Made by a program: the position numbers and the translations under genes. Below, one piece after another: positions 6,811 through 14,527 of a DNA stretch of 22,326 bases (position 1 is its first letter; each line of letters opens with the position of its first letter). Below the pieces are notes generated by a model that saw nothing but the letters and a program-made list of their open reading frames with translations, ran no database searches and was not told the origin of the DNA. Location of the stretch: the NCBI GenBank assembly GCA_046758065.1, contig JBHHZM010000048.1, positions 1 to 22,326 of the forward strand, read 5' to 3'. The DNA comes from JBHHZM01 sp046758065 (GTDB taxonomy: Bacteria; Pseudomonadota; Alphaproteobacteria; JAAXGF01).

Positions 6811-7137
6811 ATGACCGACGCCGATGACGCGCGCCGCCTTGCGCAACTCGCCGTCGCCCTCAAACACGATCCGACCCGCGACGAGGCGCCGCGGATCACC
6901 GCCACGGGGCGCGGCGCGGTGGCCGAACAGATCCTCGCCATCGCCTTCGCCCAAGGCGTGAAGGTGCGCGAGGACGCCGATCTCGCCTCGATTCTCGCCA
7001 CGGTCGAACTCGATTCGCCGGTGCCCACGGCGGTGTTCGCCACGGTCGCCGAAATCCTGTCCTACGTCTACCGCGTCAACGGCCGCGCCGCCGGTGCGGG
7101 CGATGGAAATGCCATGTTCGGCGAGGTTCCCCGATGA
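6811..7137 (+). CDS. flhX: FlhB C-terminal-domain-like protein (FlhX type)
   Basis: The 108-residue soluble protein resembles the cytoplasmic domain of FlhB after its cleavage site: LAVALKHDPTRDEAPRITATGRG parallels AVALKYD in FlhB, and ILAIAFAQGVKVREDADLASIL and VFATVAEILSYVYRVNG parallel the end of FlhB. It has no membrane segments and no NPTH cleavage motif. Such stand-alone FlhB-C paralogues (FlhX or FhlX) are known in several bacteria and can partly substitute for the FlhB C-terminal fragment in export. GTGGAG precedes the ATG by about 8 bases. It is the first gene of an operon that continues, with an ATGA overlap, into the next gene and then fliO and fliP. Confidence 0.82.
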   Translation: MTDADDARRLAQLAVALKHDPTRDEAPRITATGRGAVAEQILAIAFAQGVKVREDADLASILATVELDSPVPTAVFATVAEILSYVYRVNGRAAGAGDGNAMFGEVPR

Positions 7138-7454
7138 GCGCGTCGGCCGTCGAAACGGAACTTACCGCGGCGAGCGCCTGGGTGAGCGCCGCACGCGAAG
7201 CGCTGACCGCCGGACAGACGGTCGATCTCGCCGGCCTGGCCGAAAAGGTCGACGGCGCCTGCCGCGACCTTGCCGCCCTTCCCGCCACCGAGGCGCGCCG
7301 GCTCGAAGGCCGTCTGCTCGCGCTCTACGACGAACTCAACGCGCTCGCCGAGATCATCGCCGCCGAATACGCCGGACTGAAACAGGCGCTCGGTAACCTC
7401 GGCGCCCACCGCCAGGCCAGTTCGGCATACCGCAAGACGACGGACCCGCTCTAG
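7134..7454 (+). CDS. small helical protein of unknown function in the fliOP operon
   Basis: The 106-residue product is Ala-rich and predicted mainly helical (for example VDLAGLAEKVDGACRDL, then RRLEGRLLALYDELNALAEI, then EYAGLKQALGNL), without a signal peptide or membrane segment. Its ATG overlaps the flhX stop (ATGA), so it is almost certainly co-translated. Small size, a coiled helical hairpin and position among export genes suggest an FlgN/FliT-like export chaperone, and the C-terminal AYRKT tail is loosely reminiscent of FlgN relatives, but I do not recognise a definite family. Coding is supported by the operon overlap and by codon use like its neighbours. Confidence 0.75.
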   Translation: MSASAVETELTAASAWVSAAREALTAGQTVDLAGLAEKVDGACRDLAALPATEARRLEGRLLALYDELNALAEIIAAEYAGLKQALGNLGAHRQASSAYRKTTDPL

Positions 7455-7475
7455 GGCGGCGGGACCCGACCGGCG

Positions 7476-7784
7476 ATGGATCTTCAGGGCTATCTGCGCT
7501 TCGCGTTCGCACTCGTTCTGGTCCTTGGCCTCATCGGCCTCGCCGCCTGGGCGGTGCGGCGCTTCGGGCTCGCCGGCAGACTGCCGCTCGCCGCCGGCAA
7601 GGGGCGCCGGCTCGGCGTGGTCGAGATGACCGTGCTCGATCCCAAGCACCGGCTCGTGCTGGTGCGGCGCGATCGCGTCGAGCACCTCCTGCTGCTTGGC
7701 CCGACCGGCGATCTCGTGGTCGAGCGCAACGTCGCGACCCCGGACGAGGCGGCCGTCGCGATCCCGGCGGAGGCCGTCGAATGA
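7476..7784 (+). CDS. fliO: flagellar biosynthesis protein FliO
   Basis: Inner-membrane helper that assists stability and assembly of FliP in the export gate. The 102-residue product has one N-terminal membrane helix (about 8-27) and then the FliO core GRRLGVVEMTVLDPKHRLVLV and HLLLLGPTGDLVVERN, a small beta domain of the cytoplasm. Its stop overlaps the fliP start as ATGA, which matches the usual fliO-fliP pairing. Short but complete for the alphaproteobacterial type. Confidence 0.93.
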   Translation: MDLQGYLRFAFALVLVLGLIGLAAWAVRRFGLAGRLPLAAGKGRRLGVVEMTVLDPKHRLVLVRRDRVEHLLLLGPTGDLVVERNVATPDEAAVAIPAEAVE

Positions 7785-8533
7785 GGGTGGCCGCGCGCGG
7801 CGCGCTTTTCGCCGTCGCGCTCGCCGCCGGAGCGCTCGCGCTCACTGCCGGATCGGCTGCGGCGCAGACCTTCTCGCTCGACCTCGGCGACGGCGGCGGC
7901 AGCTTTACCGGGCGCATCATCCAGCTTATCGCGCTCCTGACGGTCCTCAGCCTCGCGCCCTCGATCCTCGTGGTCGTTACCTCGTTCACCCGCATCATCG
8001 TCGTGCTGTCGATCATCCGCAGCGCCATGGGCCTGCAGCAGACTCCGCCCAACGCCGTGCTCATCAGCCTGGCGCTGTTTCTCACCGCCTTCATCATGGC
8101 GCCGACGCTCCAGCGCTCCTACGACGACGGCATCGCGCCGCTGATCGGTGAGGAGATCGGCGAGGAGGAGGCATTCGTCCTCGCCACCGCGCCGGTACAG
8201 GATTTCATGATGCGTCAGGTGCGCGAGAAGGACCTGGCGCTGTTCATGGACATCGCCGGGATCGACACGGTCGCGACGCCCGCCGACGTGCCGCTGCGCG
8301 CGCTGGTGCCCGCCTTCATCATTTCCGAGCTGCGCCGCGCCTTCGAGATCGGCTTCCTCATCTTCATCCCGTTCGTCATCATCGACATGGCGGTCGCCTC
8401 GGTGCTGATGTCGATGGGCATGCTGATGCTGCCGCCGGTCATGATCTCGCTGCCGTTCAAGCTGATCTTCTTCGTCCTGGTCGACGGCTGGCACCTGCTC
8501 GCCGGCAGCCTGGTGCAGAGCTTCGGCACCTGA
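7781..8533 (+). CDS. fliP: flagellar export gate protein FliP
   Basis: Main subunit of the flagellar export gate. The 250-residue product has a cleavable signal peptide (about 1-28, ending GSAAAQ), as FliP typically does. It then has SILVVVTSFTRIIVVLSIIR and AMGLQQTPPNAVLISLALFL, which are signature blocks, four membrane helices, and the C-terminal FKLIFFVLVDGWHLLAGSLV. Overlaps fliO by 4 bases and ends the plus-strand operon; the next gene converges on it. Confidence 0.97.
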   Translation: MRVAARGALFAVALAAGALALTAGSAAAQTFSLDLGDGGGSFTGRIIQLIALLTVLSLAPSILVVVTSFTRIIVVLSIIRSAMGLQQTPPNAVLISLALFLTAFIMAPTLQRSYDDGIAPLIGEEIGEEEAFVLATAPVQDFMMRQVREKDLALFMDIAGIDTVATPADVPLRALVPAFIISELRRAFEIGFLIFIPFVIIDMAVASVLMSMGMLMLPPVMISLPFKLIFFVLVDGWHLLAGSLVQSFGT

Positions 8534-8557
8534 AGCGCCGCCCCGGTCTTCCGGTTT

Positions 8558-8573
8558 CGCCCGTCCTCGGGCG
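8558..8573. terminator. weak hairpin between convergent fliP and the TPR gene
   Basis: CGCCCG-TCCT-CGGGCG forms a 6-bp GC stem in the 45-base gap between two convergent stops. No U-tract follows on either strand, so any termination would be weak or depend on a factor. Confidence 0.35.
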
Positions 8574-8578
8574 ACCGC

Positions 8579-11500
8579 TCAGTTGACGGAAGCGGGGGCG
8601 GGCGAGGCGAAGCGTTCGCGGTAATCGGTCATGAAGGCCTCGAACGACGAGACCTGGGCGATCGCTGCCGGCAGTTGGCGCAGGCCGAGGCCGCGGGTGT
8701 CGGTCTCACCGGTGATGACCTCGAAGGTGCTGGCGTTGGGATCGCCCGCCATGGCCGTGGCGAAACGCCGGCGCAGGCCGCGCAGCGCCTTGCGGTCCGG
8801 CATCAGCGCATAGGCGACGGCGAGCCGCAGGATCTGGCGGCTGGCGAAGCGGCTCAGGGGTTTCTCGGTGGGCGTCGTCCCGAGCACGCTTTCGAGCACC
8901 ATGGCGACGCGGGGCCAGTCCTTGTCATGCCAGAACTTCTCGGCGCGCAGCAGTTGCGCGTCGCGGCTGTCATCGCCCTTGAGCAAGCGCAGCGCCTCGT
9001 CGCCGCGGTCGAGGTCGAGCAGCGCGCGGACGCGCAGGCGGCGGCGCTCGGCGACGAGCTTGCCCGGCAGGTTGTCGATCACGCTCGCGGCGAGCGCCTC
9101 GATCGCCGCCTTGGGCTTCTGGTCCATCAGGCGAATGGTCGCGAGTCGGGCGCCCACGCGCGCCTTCTCGACGCCTTCGAGGCGATAGGTGATCTGGTGG
9201 TCGAGCAGCTCGGCGGCCTTGTCGAGCAGGTCGACCTCGACGAGACGGTCGACCAGCGCCTGGACCACCTTGTCGCCGTCGACGCCGACCGGCGTGAGTT
9301 CGCGGAAATCGTAGAACAGGCTCAGCACCTTGCGGGCAGGCATATCGGCGACGCCACCATCGAGGAAAAGATCGGCAAAGAGCTGGTTCATGCGGCTGGC
9401 GAGCACCGCCGCGACGGGATGGTCGGCGAACCGGGTCACCGCCAGCTTCATGATGTCGAGGCCCTTTTCATACTGCCGCGCCGTGAAGTACAGCTCGGCG
9501 AGTCGTTGCAGGAGGGCGAGCTCGAAGCCGTCGCCGCGCCAGGCGAAGCGCAGCGGCTCCAGCGTCTTCGCCGCCTCGGAGGCGTCGATTTCGCCCTTGT
9601 CGAGCCGCAGCAGGGTGCGCTGGAAGCGGACCCGCGCCCAGGTGTAGCGGTCGGGACTGTCGTTCACCTCGTCCCACAGCCTTAGGGCTTCCTCTTCGTT
9701 GCCGGTGCCGAGCAGCACGCGGCCGCGCAAATACGCCACCCGGTCGCGCATCGCGTCGCCCGGATTGGACCGGAGGATGCCGTCGAGATAGGTGTTGGCG
9801 ACCGAGTAACTGTGCAACTCGATCGCCGTTTCGGCGGCGCGCAGGCCGATGTGGTTGCGCGCCGGGAGCGGCAATCCGAGCCACAGGTCGCCGGCGCGGA
9901 CGAACTGAACCATCGCCGATTGAACGTCTCCCTGACGACTGGCGAGCACGCCGCGCCACAGCGCGATGTCATCGTAGCCGTCGAGCGCCGGGTCGGAAAG
10001 GTCGGTCGCGGCCTCGGCGTAGCGCCCGAGCATGACGCGTGCGGCGCCGCGGATGCCGCGCATGACGGGATCCCTGGCCGCCGTCCTGTCGTCGGCGATC
10101 AGCATCCTCACCATGCCGAGCGTTTCGGGAAAATAGCCGTTGGCGAAAAGGAACTGGGCGTACGCCATGCGGGCGCGCGTCCGACGGACCACAGGGGCCG
10201 TCGCCACGGCGACCCGAAGCTCCTGCTGGCTCTTGAAGAAATCGGCGCCACCCTTGTTTCGCCATCCCACCAAGTCGAACAGGTTGACCGCCGACCGGGT
10301 GCGCCGCGCGATCCGGGCGGCCTGTTGAGCCGCGGCCTGATCGTCGCGCGCCGGACGGTAGGCGACCTCGATGCCGGCGAGCCCGGTGCGCACGTTGACG
10401 CCGCGAACGCCGGGCCGGACCACGACGCCCTGAACGGTGGCGAGCAGATCGAATTCCGGATAGCTACGCGCCGGCGTCACGCCCACGCCCGAGGCCATGA
10501 CCGGAACCACCACGAGTGCGGCACCGTCGCCGGGATCGTTGAGCTGGACCCGTCGGGCGACGTCGGCGATCAGAACCTGGGCGCCGCGCCCGCGCCGCTC
10601 GTCGTCGAAGTTGCGTACCTCGATCTCCGTTGGCGGTCCGGGCTCGCGTGTGAACCGTGCGATCCAGTCGGCGTCGCGGCGGTGGAAGCTGGCGCCGTAT
10701 CCGGGCCTGAGCCGGAAGCGAAGCACGGTGGCCTTCGAGTGGGCAACGCGGTCGACCCGTTCGTAGGCCGGGGACTTCACCGCGTTGAGCGGCGTCAGGT
10801 CGATCCCGTAGTCGCGGGGGAACACCACCCAGAAATGGTCGCCGCGAACGAAGGCCGCGCTGGCGAGGCGGCGGCCGCCGCCGTTGAAGGTGACGGTCGT
10901 GCGGTTCGCCGTGTTTTCGATCGTCACGCCAAGCTGCGGGGGCCCCAGCGAAAGCCTCACCTCGGTCGCGCCCCCGGATCGGGCGGCCGGCGTTTCGCCC
11001 TGGTTCGCCGACGGGACCAGATCGATGGGTTCGGGCGGGGCGCCTTCGGCCGCCGTCGTGGCGTTCGCGCCGTCGCCGGGCGCAGACGGCGTTGCTGCTT
11101 CGTCGCCGCCTGCCGCCGGCCTTGCGTCGTCGACCGGCGCTTCGGTTGCGGGCTCGGATGCCGCGACTCCGGGCGGCGCCGGTTCGCTACGCGCCTCGGC
11201 GACCGGTCCGGGCTTGGTCTCGGGCGGCGGTGAAGCGGCGGGTGGCGGCGGTGAAGCGGCGGGCGGCGGCGGTGCGACTTCGCGCGTGACCACCGGGCCG
11301 GCGGGCGCGGCAAGGACGTCGACCACCACCTTCATGCCCGAGCGGAAATGGCGCAGGCGCGTCGCCGGCGCGAGCGCGAGCGTGACCACGGTGCGCTTGC
11401 CGACAATCTCGGCGCCGCCGGAGCGGACATGTTTGGGCGGCGAGGCGTCGAACGCCGTGAGATCGATCGTCGCGGCGCGATCGAAACGAATGACGGCGCG

Positions 11501-12025
11501 TCCGTCCTCGCGCGTGACCTTGTAGTTCACCGGCCGCCGCCAGTCGAAAACGATGCGGCTGTAGCCCCGGTGGTCGCCGACCCGCACCGGCACCCGCGGC
11601 GCGGCGGCGACTGCGGCGTCGCGCTGCGCCGGTGCCTCGCCGATCAGGTCGATCACGACCGATTTTTCGTAGACGAAGCTGCGCAATCCGAAATCGCCGC
11701 TGAGCGTGAACGTCACCGTGCGGCCGTCGGGTTCCAGACGGACATCGCGCAGATAGCCGGAAAGCGTGCGACGCACTTCGGCGAACGACGCGTTCAGCGG
11801 CTTGGCGAAAGTGACGTGCAGCAGACGGTTCTCGATGCCGGCGTCGAAACCGGGCGGCATCGGCCAATCGAACACGATGCGCCCGAATCCAGGGTGCACG
11901 GCGGCCCGGGTGCCCACGCGTTCGGCGGCCCAGACGGGCAGGCTCAGGATGATAGCGACGAGCGCGCCGGCAACGGCGAGGCGCATACCGGCGACGGCGG
12001 AGAACAGGCGGCGGTTACGGCGCAT
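8579..12025 (-). CDS. large secreted AMIN-like/TPR protein, last gene of the cheY-motB run
   Basis: The 1148-residue product opens with a signal peptide (MRRNRRLFSAVAGMRLAVAG then a hydrophobic core ending VWA, about residue 33). Two beta modules follow, each with the phrase RIVFDW (about 49-54 and 157-162), resembling AMIN domains. Then come a Pro/Ala-rich linker (about 250-345) with a repeated PPAASPP unit, a third beta module with WVVFPRDYGIDLTPL (399-413), and a long helical part from about 595 to 1075 with TPR-like hairpins such as QFLFANGYFPETLGMVRML and ELYFTARQYEKGLDIMKLAV. I prefer the ATG at 12025, preceded by GAGGGG about 8 bases upstream and overlapping the end of the MotB-like gene by 11 bases; the frame stays open to 12340 but those codons shadow that gene. 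Likely periplasmic. It could be a cell-wall scaffold for the stator or the pole, analogous to but not shown homologous to MotC or FimV. Function unknown. Confidence 0.85.
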   Translation of the reverse strand: MRRNRRLFSAVAGMRLAVAGALVAIILSLPVWAAERVGTRAAVHPGFGRIVFDWPMPPGFDAGIENRLLHVTFAKPLNASFAEVRRTLSGYLRDVRLEPDGRTVTFTLSGDFGLRSFVYEKSVVIDLIGEAPAQRDAAVAAAPRVPVRVGDHRGYSRIVFDWRRPVNYKVTREDGRAVIRFDRAATIDLTAFDASPPKHVRSGGAEIVGKRTVVTLALAPATRLRHFRSGMKVVVDVLAAPAGPVVTREVAPPPPAASPPPPAASPPPETKPGPVAEARSEPAPPGVAASEPATEAPVDDARPAAGGDEAATPSAPGDGANATTAAEGAPPEPIDLVPSANQGETPAARSGGATEVRLSLGPPQLGVTIENTANRTTVTFNGGGRRLASAAFVRGDHFWVVFPRDYGIDLTPLNAVKSPAYERVDRVAHSKATVLRFRLRPGYGASFHRRDADWIARFTREPGPPTEIEVRNFDDERRGRGAQVLIADVARRVQLNDPGDGAALVVVPVMASGVGVTPARSYPEFDLLATVQGVVVRPGVRGVNVRTGLAGIEVAYRPARDDQAAAQQAARIARRTRSAVNLFDLVGWRNKGGADFFKSQQELRVAVATAPVVRRTRARMAYAQFLFANGYFPETLGMVRMLIADDRTAARDPVMRGIRGAARVMLGRYAEAATDLSDPALDGYDDIALWRGVLASRQGDVQSAMVQFVRAGDLWLGLPLPARNHIGLRAAETAIELHSYSVANTYLDGILRSNPGDAMRDRVAYLRGRVLLGTGNEEEALRLWDEVNDSPDRYTWARVRFQRTLLRLDKGEIDASEAAKTLEPLRFAWRGDGFELALLQRLAELYFTARQYEKGLDIMKLAVTRFADHPVAAVLASRMNQLFADLFLDGGVADMPARKVLSLFYDFRELTPVGVDGDKVVQALVDRLVEVDLLDKAAELLDHQITYRLEGVEKARVGARLATIRLMDQKPKAAIEALAASVIDNLPGKLVAERRRLRVRALLDLDRGDEALRLLKGDDSRDAQLLRAEKFWHDKDWPRVAMVLESVLGTTPTEKPLSRFASRQILRLAVAYALMPDRKALRGLRRRFATAMAGDPNASTFEVITGETDTRGLGLRQLPAAIAQVSSFEAFMTDYRERFASPAPASVN
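11226..11275. repeat. 21-bp tandem repeat coding the PPAASPP linker
   Basis: Two adjacent 21-base units (11226-11246 and 11247-11267) differ at one base and are followed by a partial third. The period equals seven codons, so copy-number changes would keep the frame of the Pro/Ala linker in the large TPR protein. Confidence 0.75.
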
Positions 12026-12740
12026 TGCCCGACCCCTCGGAGAAGCCGTCGCGGATGACGACATCGACCTGCCGGCCGAAACCGTGCCGCCCGTCGCTGC
12101 CGGTTGCGCCGGTCTCGACGTCGTAGCGCGGATCGGAAAGGCCCAGCGCAACGATCTCGCGGGTATAGCCGGCGCGCCGCAGGGCGTCGGCCACCACCAG
12201 CGCGCGGTCGATCGCCAGTTCCCAGTTGGCGGCAAGTCCGCCGTCCGCGACGGGCTGCGGATCGGTATAGCCGTCGACCTCGATCCGGTTGCCGATATGG
12301 CCGAGCGTCTCGCCCAGGAGCCCGAGGGCGCGTTCGGCATCGGCGCCGAGTTCGGCGCTGTCCGCCGCGAACAGGAGATCGCCCGGCAGGGTGATGATCA
12401 AGCGGTCGTCGAACCGCCCCAGCGTCGTTCGCGAGAGCAGCGAATCGGCGCGCGTCTTTTCGACGATCAACGGGTAGAGATAATCGAGGTCGGCGGCGGC
12501 GGGCGAGGCAACGGTCTCCGCGGTATGGTCGACCAGGTTGATCCAGTCGTGCCAGCCGCGCTGTGGACTGAGACTCTGCGACAGGGAGTTGATCATCACG
12601 TCCCAGGTTTCATCCTTGACCGACGACATGGCGAACAACAGGACGAAAAAAGTCAGCAACAGCGCGATCAGATCGGCGAAGGTGATCAACCATCGCGTGT
12701 CGATGGGCCGGCCCGGCGGCGGCTCGGGGGCATCCATCAT
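12015..12740 (-). CDS. MotB-like stator/OmpA-domain protein
   Basis: MotB proteins form the torque-generating stator with MotA and anchor it to peptidoglycan. This 241-residue product has a short cytoplasmic N-terminus, one membrane helix with TFADLIALLLTFFVLLFAMS, whose Asp (about 23) occupies the place of the essential proton-binding Asp of MotB, and a C-terminal OmpA domain with VDGYTDPQPV, NWELAIDRA and RRAGYTREIVALGLSDPR, which retains the Asp and Arg that bind peptidoglycan. It follows the other MotB-like gene by 3 bases and overlaps the TPR gene by 11. No motA is in the window, so its partner must be elsewhere. It could be the functional MotB or a paralogue. Confidence 0.88.
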   Translation of the reverse strand: MMDAPEPPPGRPIDTRWLITFADLIALLLTFFVLLFAMSSVKDETWDVMINSLSQSLSPQRGWHDWINLVDHTAETVASPAAADLDYLYPLIVEKTRADSLLSRTTLGRFDDRLIITLPGDLLFAADSAELGADAERALGLLGETLGHIGNRIEVDGYTDPQPVADGGLAANWELAIDRALVVADALRRAGYTREIVALGLSDPRYDVETGATGSDGRHGFGRQVDVVIRDGFSEGSGNAP

Positions 12741-12743
12741 GGT

Positions 12744-13424
12744 TCAACCGTCCGTCGCACGCGGTCGAACGACGCGTTCGCCGGCGAGACGTGTTTGGAA
12801 CACGAAACGCATCTGGCCGGTATCGTTTTGGGCGATCCCGGCGACAAGCTGCGCCGACGCTACCCCACGATCGGTGAGCGCGCGCGCCACCGCGGCGGCG
12901 CGATGTACCGCGTTCGCGCGGGCCGGTGTCGACGCCATCGTCTCAGCCGCCGCCAACGGGACCAGCACTTCCAGTTCGAAGACCTGCCCGGGCGTCGCGC
13001 GGGCGAGGACTGCGGCGAGCTGGTCGAGAAAGCCGGCCACCTCGGCGTGGATGAGCGCGCCGTCGGGCACGAACACCGCATTCACGGGTACCATCACCTG
13101 CATTTGCCGAAAAGGCTGATAGGGTGAAACTTCGACCATGGGAAACGCCGACTGAAAGAGGTGACGGATCGTGTTCGCGGACTCGGTCAATGCCGAATAG
13201 GCGCCGGCGCCGGCCGCGTAATCGAGCGGACCCGTCGGCACCAGGGCGGGCTCGGCGAAGGTGGCGCCGAGACTGCCGAGCGCAGCCTTCGCGCGACCGG
13301 CCTCACGTTCGGAAATTGCGTTGAGCAGGATGAAAAAGGCCAGGACAATGAGGTAGAGGGCGAGAAATATCGCCGTCGTCGTGTCCCCTTGCGCCTTCGG
13401 CTGTACGCCTGGTCGCCCGATCAT
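12744..13424 (-). CDS. degenerate MotB-like membrane protein
   Basis: The 226-residue product has a single N-terminal membrane helix (about 15-37, TTTAIFLALYLIVLAFFILL) followed by a periplasmic region. The layout and the LAFFILLNAIS phrase resemble MotB, but the membrane Asp is absent. The C-terminal part keeps an OmpA-like rhythm (FELEVLVPLA, HRAAAVARALTDRGVASAQL) without the peptidoglycan-binding Asp of the GHTD motif. It should therefore be unable to conduct protons or bind peptidoglycan in the usual way. The ATG at 13424 lies 9 bases after the cheZ stop, and the true MotB-like gene follows after 3 bases, suggesting the two act together, perhaps as a heteromer. I see the missing residues directly; the role is inference. 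Confidence 0.8.
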   Translation of the reverse strand: MIGRPGVQPKAQGDTTTAIFLALYLIVLAFFILLNAISEREAGRAKAALGSLGATFAEPALVPTGPLDYAAGAGAYSALTESANTIRHLFQSAFPMVEVSPYQPFRQMQVMVPVNAVFVPDGALIHAEVAGFLDQLAAVLARATPGQVFELEVLVPLAAAETMASTPARANAVHRAAAVARALTDRGVASAQLVAGIAQNDTGQMRFVFQTRLAGERVVRPRATDG

Positions 13425-13433
13425 GGTCCCCGC

Positions 13434-14069
13434 TTAGTCGAAGTCGGCGAGCAGCGCGTCGATTTCCTGTTGGTCGTTCCCGTCGCCCGGCAGTTGCGGA
13501 CCGTTGAGCAACGCGCCTTCCTCGTCGGGTGGACAACCGATCTTTGCCGGCTTGTGACGGACGCGCTTGACCTCTTCGCCGAACACGTCGACAAACCGGT
13601 CGAGCCGATTTTCGATGTACTTGAGGGTAGCGACCACCTTGCTGACGCGCTGTCCGGTGAGATCCTGAAAGCTGCATGCCTCGAAAATGCGCGCGACCTC
13701 GTCGATGATCGGCCGGGCGCCCAGATTGTGTGCCTCCGCGTCGATCTTTTCCGAAGCGTCGAGGATGATGCCGGTGGCTTCCTCTGTCGCCTTCACGATG
13801 GCGTCGAGTTGGTCGCTCGCCGCCGGCAGATGCTCGGTGCGAATATCGTCGGGGCAGAGCGTCTCGATCTCGCTCTTGGCGTTGTGAATGTACGATGCGA
13901 GATCGTCGAGTTCCTTGTAGACCCGCAAGTCGACGGCCCTGATGTCGCTTTCCAGCGGTTCCATGACACTGGACACGATTTCGGCGATCTCGTCGATGCT
14001 GATCTTGTCGCCGCGCTCGGCGCGCAGCGCTTCGATCCGCGATTCGAGGTCGAAAGCTTCCGCGGTCAT
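13434..14069 (-). CDS. cheZ: CheY phosphatase CheZ-like protein
   Basis: CheZ accelerates removal of phosphate from CheY-P, ending the switch signal at the motor. The product (211 residues from the ATG at 14069) is almost wholly helical. It carries ACSFQDLTGQRVSKVVATLK at about 131-150, the CheZ core with the catalytic Gln, and ends in QQEIDALLADFD, matching the C-terminal CheY-docking peptide of CheZ after a flexible linker. A GTG at 14093 would add eight residues and overlap cheY by 11 bases; the ATG lies 13 bases after the cheY stop and I prefer it, though neither start has a strong ribosome site. The pairing with cheY supports the assignment. Confidence 0.88.
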   Translation of the reverse strand: MTAEAFDLESRIEALRAERGDKISIDEIAEIVSSVMEPLESDIRAVDLRVYKELDDLASYIHNAKSEIETLCPDDIRTEHLPAASDQLDAIVKATEEATGIILDASEKIDAEAHNLGARPIIDEVARIFEACSFQDLTGQRVSKVVATLKYIENRLDRFVDVFGEEVKRVRHKPAKIGCPPDEEGALLNGPQLPGDGNDQQEIDALLADFD

Positions 14070-14082
14070 GACCGAAATCCGC

Positions 14083-14469
14083 TCAGAATCCACCGAGGAC
14101 GCTGGCTATCTTGGACTTCAACGTCTCCGCGTTGAACGGCTTAACAATGTAGTTATTGACGCCGGCTTCCTTCGCGGCCACCACGTTCTCGGTCTTGCTT
14201 TCGGCCGTAACCATGATGAATGGCGTATTTTTGAGCTTGTCGTCGGCGCGAACCTCGCGCAGAAGCTGCAGCCCGGTCATCGGCTCCATGTTCCAGTCCG
14301 AGATGACCAGGCCGAACTTGCCGTCGCGCAGCTTGGAAAGCGCCATGCTGCCGTCGGTCGCTTCATCCACGTTGTTAAATTTGAGTTGGCCGAGCAGATT
14401 ACGGATAATCCGCAGCATCGTCTTGTAGTCATCGACGATGAGAATGGGCGTGTTCTTGTCGACGGCCAT
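14083..14469 (-). CDS. cheY: single-domain response regulator CheY
   Basis: Diffusible chemotaxis regulator that binds FliM when phosphorylated. The 128-residue product is one receiver domain: acid pair at 13-14 (ILIVDDYKTM), phosphoacceptor Asp58 (LVISDWNMEPMTG), Thr88 (IMVTAES) and Lys110 (NYIVKPFNAE). The DWNMEPMTG block is the classical CheY pattern. I choose the ATG at 14469, with GGAG about 10 bases upstream; the frame is open to 14505 but the extra codons are not CheY-like. It starts a new unit after a terminator-like hairpin and is followed by cheZ; no cheA or receptor gene is near, so its kinase is elsewhere. Confidence 0.92.
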   Translation of the reverse strand: MAVDKNTPILIVDDYKTMLRIIRNLLGQLKFNNVDEATDGSMALSKLRDGKFGLVISDWNMEPMTGLQLLREVRADDKLKNTPFIMVTAESKTENVVAAKEAGVNNYIVKPFNAETLKSKIASVLGGF

Positions 14470-14527
14470 GGCAAGTTGCTCCGTTCCCTCGGCTGGGCGT
14501 AGCACGTCGTTTCGTTTAGGGCGGCTA

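Noticed and set aside
9812..11233. 473-codon plus-strand frame opposite the TPR gene
   Set aside because: Antisense shadow with His/Arg/Gly-rich composition; the minus strand has a signal peptide, beta modules and TPR-like repeats.
14134..14150. TTAA-N7-GTTA resembling a CtrA site inside cheY
   Set aside because: It lies in the 3' coding part of cheY, encodes conserved residues around NNYIVKPF and has no downstream gene start within promoter distance.
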